Of a stretch of 64,000 nt of DNA, positions 61,345-64,000 are shown in pieces. The notes under the pieces were generated by a model. That model did no database searches. It worked only from the letters and a program-made list of their open reading frames with translations, and was not told where the DNA came from. The position numbers were made by a program, and so were the translations under genes. The DNA is from Profundibacter sp033851955 (lineage in GTDB: Bacteria > Pseudomonadota > Alphaproteobacteria > Rhodobacterales > Rhodobacteraceae): contig JAWSVK010000009.1 of assembly GCA_033851955.1 (NCBI GenBank), positions 248,001 to 312,000 on the forward strand. The letters run 5' to 3'. Each line of letters starts with the position of its first letter. The stretch's first letter is position 1.

Positions 61345-62049
61345 ATGCGCTTTCAAACCCCCCTGATCCCCGCCACCCTGATCCGCCGTTATAAACGGTT
61401 TTTGGCCGACGTGCGGCTGGCGGATGGTCGCGAGGTGGTGGCCCATTGCCCCAACCCAGGTTCGATGCTGGGCATGAAGAACGAAGGCCTAAAGGTCTGG
61501 CTGGAACCCAATGATGACCCCAAGAAAAAGCTGAAGTACGGCTGGCGCTTGGCCGAACTGCCCGACGGCCACATGATCGGCGTGGACACTGCCGTGCCCA
61601 ACCGCGCCGTGCGTGCCGCCCTTGAGGCGGGCGAGGTGGAGCCACTCGCTTTATATAAAACCGTGCGCCCCGAAGTTAAATACGGCGAGGCCAGCCGGAT
61701 TGATTTCCTGCTGCAAGGCGCGGAACTGCCCGATGCCTATGTCGAGGTTAAAAGCGTCACCCTGATGCGACAACAAGGGTTGGCCGAGTTCCCCGACAGC
61801 GTCACCGCGCGCGGCACCAAACACCTCGCCGAGCTGACCCAAATGGTCGCCCAAGGACATCGCGCCGTGATGCTCTATCTGGTGCAACGCACAGATTGCG
61901 ACCGTTTCACACTGGCCAATGACATCGATCCTGCCTACGCGGCGGCCTATAAAACGGCAACGAATGCGGGCGTCGAAGTGCTCTGCATCGGCACCAAAAT
62001 CACACCTGACGGTGTTTGGCTTGACCAAGCTATGGATGTTTGCGTTTAG
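61345..62049 (+). CDS. sfsA: DNA/RNA nuclease SfsA
   Basis: A 234-residue SfsA protein. It contains VVAHCPNPGSMLGM, DTAVPNRAVRAALEAG, RIDFLLQGAELPDAYVEVKSVTL (the D...E-x-K nuclease core) and FPDSVTARGTKHLAEL. The ATG at 61345 starts the family N-terminus MRFQTPLIPATLIRRYKRFL. The longer frame to 61183 overlaps the divergent gene. Confidence 0.94.
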   Translation: MRFQTPLIPATLIRRYKRFLADVRLADGREVVAHCPNPGSMLGMKNEGLKVWLEPNDDPKKKLKYGWRLAELPDGHMIGVDTAVPNRAVRAALEAGEVEPLALYKTVRPEVKYGEASRIDFLLQGAELPDAYVEVKSVTLMRQQGLAEFPDSVTARGTKHLAELTQMVAQGHRAVMLYLVQRTDCDRFTLANDIDPAYAAAYKTATNAGVEVLCIGTKITPDGVWLDQAMDVCV

Positions 62050-62086
62050 CTGCATTATCTAGACGGCAACAGCTAGGAGAATTGCT

Positions 62087-62896
62087 TTGACAGATGGCAA
62101 AGGTCGCGTGACCAAAGACGGTATCAGAATTTATCCAGCGTCAGATTTTGACGGTATGTTTGCAGCCGGTAAATTGGCCGCCGAGATTTTGGACGAGGTC
62201 GCGCCATTGGTGGTACCAGGTGTCTCGACCCATGATCTGGACCAATACATCACCGACCGCGTCACTTCGGCGGGGGCGGTTTCAGCCACCATCGGCTATA
62301 AGGGCTATAAACACGCCAGCTGCATCTCTGTGAACCATGTGGTCTGCCACGGCATCCCGGGCGACAAACGGCTCAAGGACGGCGACATCATCAATATCGA
62401 CGTCACCGTGATCGTCGATGGCTGGTTTGGCGACACCAGCCGCATGTATGTCGCGGGCAAATTGGGTCGCAAGGCTGAACGCCTGATCGAGGTCACCCAT
62501 GATGCGCTGATGTTGGGTATCGACGCCGTGAAGCCGGGCAACACCTTTGGTGATATCGGCCACGCGATCCAAACCTATGTCGAGGCCCAACGCATGTCGG
62601 TGGTCCGCGATTTCTGCGGCCACGGTCTGGGCCGCGTGTTCCACGCCCCGCCCAATGTTTTGCACTACGGCCGCGCCGGAACTGGACCGATGTTAGAAGA
62701 AGGCATGATCTTTACCATCGAACCCATGGTCAATCTGGGCCGCCCCGAAACCAAAGTTCTGGCCGACGACTGGACCGCCGTAACCCGCGACAAATCCCTG
62801 TCAGCGCAGTTCGAGCATTCCATCGGGGTGACGGCGAAGGGTTGCGAGATTTTCACCCTGTCACCACAGGGCAAATTCCACCCCACTTACGGATAG
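62087..62896 (+). CDS. map: Type I methionine aminopeptidase
   Basis: A 269-residue metalloprotease that removes N-terminal methionine. Metal ligands are in NIDVTVIVDGWFGDTS (two Asp), CGHGLGRVFH (His), FTIEPM (Glu) and QFEHS (Glu). The start is a TTG at 62087 with AGGAGA six bases upstream; no closer ATG keeps the conserved N-terminal part. Confidence 0.95.
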   Translation: MTDGKGRVTKDGIRIYPASDFDGMFAAGKLAAEILDEVAPLVVPGVSTHDLDQYITDRVTSAGAVSATIGYKGYKHASCISVNHVVCHGIPGDKRLKDGDIINIDVTVIVDGWFGDTSRMYVAGKLGRKAERLIEVTHDALMLGIDAVKPGNTFGDIGHAIQTYVEAQRMSVVRDFCGHGLGRVFHAPPNVLHYGRAGTGPMLEEGMIFTIEPMVNLGRPETKVLADDWTAVTRDKSLSAQFEHSIGVTAKGCEIFTLSPQGKFHPTYG

Positions 62897-62911
62897 TATA
62901 GGAATAAACGC

Positions 62912-63562
62912 CTATACTCCAAGGAGCGGCGGTAGTTCAGCCATTGACCTGATCACCGTTGCGCCAGTCGCGGCGAGTGTTTCCTCATCGCTGCGTTCCG
63001 CAAATCCAATACAAGGTATCCCAGCATTGGCCGCGCCCATGCAGCCGGATGGGCTGTCATCCACAAATATACAATCGATAGGCGCAACGCCGAACTTTTG
63101 GGCTGCAATCAATAACAATTCAGGATCAGGCTTGGCCACACCATAGGTATGTGCTGAAAACACAGCGTTGTGAAATCTGTCCCAAAGTGCAGTTTGCCCC
63201 AAAGTGATTTCCATCTTTTCGTCCGAACCGTTTGACACGACGCAGTATGGAATCCCTGCAGCTTCGATAAGGTCAAGAACTTCTAGAACCCCGTTCACCA
63301 ACGGCACCCCAGTTTGTTTCAGGCGCGCGAAAAAGCGGGTGTAGAAACCTGTGGTCCATTCTTTTGGTAAATCAGCGCCCATTCCGCGGGCTGTTGTTGC
63401 AACTTTTTGTATTGTCCCGCCAAAAAAATGCGCTTCGCAATCGGCCTGTGTGAGGTTCAATCCATACGAAGACAGCTCTTGCAAAAGAGAGGAATTCATC
63501 AGCGGTTCGCTATCGACCAGAACGCCGTCGCAATCGAACATAATGAGCTTTGGCTGAGTCAA
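62912..63562 (-). CDS. HAD-superfamily phosphatase (PGM-beta/Gph-like)
   Basis: A 216-residue HAD hydrolase. Motif I is MFDCDGVLVDSEPL, motif II VVSNGS, motif III with lysine GVAKPDPELLL and motif IV FVDDSPSG. The start TTG at 63560-63562 overlaps the rsmD TGA (TTGA), so the pair is translationally coupled; an upstream frame to 63688 lies inside rsmD. Substrate unknown. Confidence 0.87.
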   Translation of the reverse strand: MTQPKLIMFDCDGVLVDSEPLMNSSLLQELSSYGLNLTQADCEAHFFGGTIQKVATTARGMGADLPKEWTTGFYTRFFARLKQTGVPLVNGVLEVLDLIEAAGIPYCVVSNGSDEKMEITLGQTALWDRFHNAVFSAHTYGVAKPDPELLLIAAQKFGVAPIDCIFVDDSPSGCMGAANAGIPCIGFAERSDEETLAATGATVIRSMAELPPLLGV

Positions 63563-64000
63563 TTGTTGACCTCCAATATCGAGATCCAAGTGTCGCCATA
63601 CTTGCGCTGATCGTGCAACGTGTAACCATCGGGCGCGTGTTGTGGGGAGCTTTCTTCCCAGACGATCAGCGCGTCCTCGGTCAACCAACCCCCATCACAG
63701 GCGGCCTTAAGCGCCACTTCACCCAGCCCTTTGTCATAGGGCGGGTCCATGAACCCCAATGAACACGCCGCGCCTTTGTTGGGCGGCAGTTTGTTGACAT
63801 CAAAGCGCAGCAGGGCCGTCGTGGCCCCATCGCGCCGCGTTAATTTTATGTTCTCGCGGATCAAGGATTGCGCCTTGCGTCCATCGTCCACAAAGCTCGC
63901 ATGCGCCGCGCCGCGCGACAGAGCTTCAAGCCCAAGCGCCCCCGTGCCCGCAAACAAATCCAACACATGCGCACCCGCAATCGGGTTTCCATAAGCCCCG
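63559..64000 (-). CDS. rsmD: 16S rRNA (guanine(966)-N(2))-methyltransferase RsmD (3' part)
   Basis: The C-terminal 146 residues; the frame is open at the right window edge. YGNPIAGAHVLDLFAGTGALGLEALSRGA in outline is the SAM-binding motif I region, and FMDPPYDKG is the catalytic DPPY motif of N2-guanine methyltransferases. It modifies G966 of 16S rRNA during small-subunit assembly. Confidence 0.93.
   Translation of the reverse strand, partial: GAYGNPIAGAHVLDLFAGTGALGLEALSRGAAHASFVDDGRKAQSLIRENIKLTRRDGATTALLRFDVNKLPPNKGAACSLGFMDPPYDKGLGEVALKAACDGGWLTEDALIVWEESSPQHAPDGYTLHDQRKYGDTWISILEVNN

Noticed and set aside
1..64000. CRISPR arrays, tRNA/rRNA genes, transposases or prophage structural genes
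   Set aside because: None was seen: no regularly spaced repeats, no tRNA-like cloverleaf noticed in the gaps and no transposase or integrase motifs.

Overview
The window looks like chromosomal DNA of an aerobic or facultatively denitrifying marine alphaproteobacterium of the order Rhodobacterales (Roseobacter group). The evidence is gene content and order: an mcl1-type malyl-CoA lyase, a divergent narR / narK-narGHJI locus of the Paracoccus type, accD-folC, leuC/leuD/leuB, rsfS-rlmH-gpmI-EnvC-ctpA-rppH, and many ATGA/GTGA start-stop overlaps. No rRNA, tRNA, CRISPR array or insertion sequence was seen. Most of the window is ordinary core genome with tight operons.

Layout. 1-3185: cell-division ABC module ftsE (cut by the window edge)-ftsX, then an acyltransferase, an FMN-type oxidoreductase and a histidine phosphatase, overlapping head to tail. 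3230-5810: accA (minus), then an AraC-GyrI regulator and a second GyrI-like protein. 5878-10014: mcl1 (minus), then a D-glutamate/D-amino-acid utilisation operon dgcN-dgcA-dat. 10243-12151 (minus): ankyrin protein, GH25 lysozyme and the nitrate regulator narR. 12174-23164: respiratory nitrate reductase operon narK1-narK2-narGHJI plus a PpiC-type isomerase, with two perfect FNR-type boxes in the control region. 23219-31551 (mostly minus): a twice-frameshifted DUF2167 gene, leuB, a LysR/NmrA divergent pair, a membrane protein with an EEP-family nuclease/phosphatase, and leuD/leuC ending at a clear intrinsic terminator. 31784-34503: MscS channel and amidase.

34504-35826 is the most unusual region. 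It is an AT-richer islet holding a two-gene minus-strand unit: a 50-residue membrane peptide with a strong ribosome binding site, then a fusion of an XRE-type DNA-binding domain to a dCTP-deaminase/dUTPase-fold domain that lacks the expected catalytic residues. This is the best candidate for an undescribed (possibly phage- or nucleotide-sensing) system. 35827-42972: rsfS, rlmH, a 152-bp element with perfect 27-bp inverted ends (MITE-like), gpmI, a degenerate EnvC-like protein, ctpA, rppH, a secreted protein and a methyltransferase.

43021-51144: a small secreted protein, a lytic transglycosylase, folC, accD and a CPBP protease (minus), then an orphan 82-residue ParB-like protein, a GFA-family protein, an HxlR regulator divergent from a membrane protein, a VOC protein and another membrane protein. 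51318-64000: ilvD, a lipoprotein, two uncharacterised proteins, fadH, a LysR regulator, a minus-strand chain (OmpA, AhpD-like, GNAT, CinA/MoaB-like), sfsA, map, a HAD phosphatase and rsmD (cut by the window edge).

Together the accessory traits indicate an organism that respires nitrate under low oxygen, has a malyl-CoA lyase, and uses D-glutamate, a bacterial cell-wall product.
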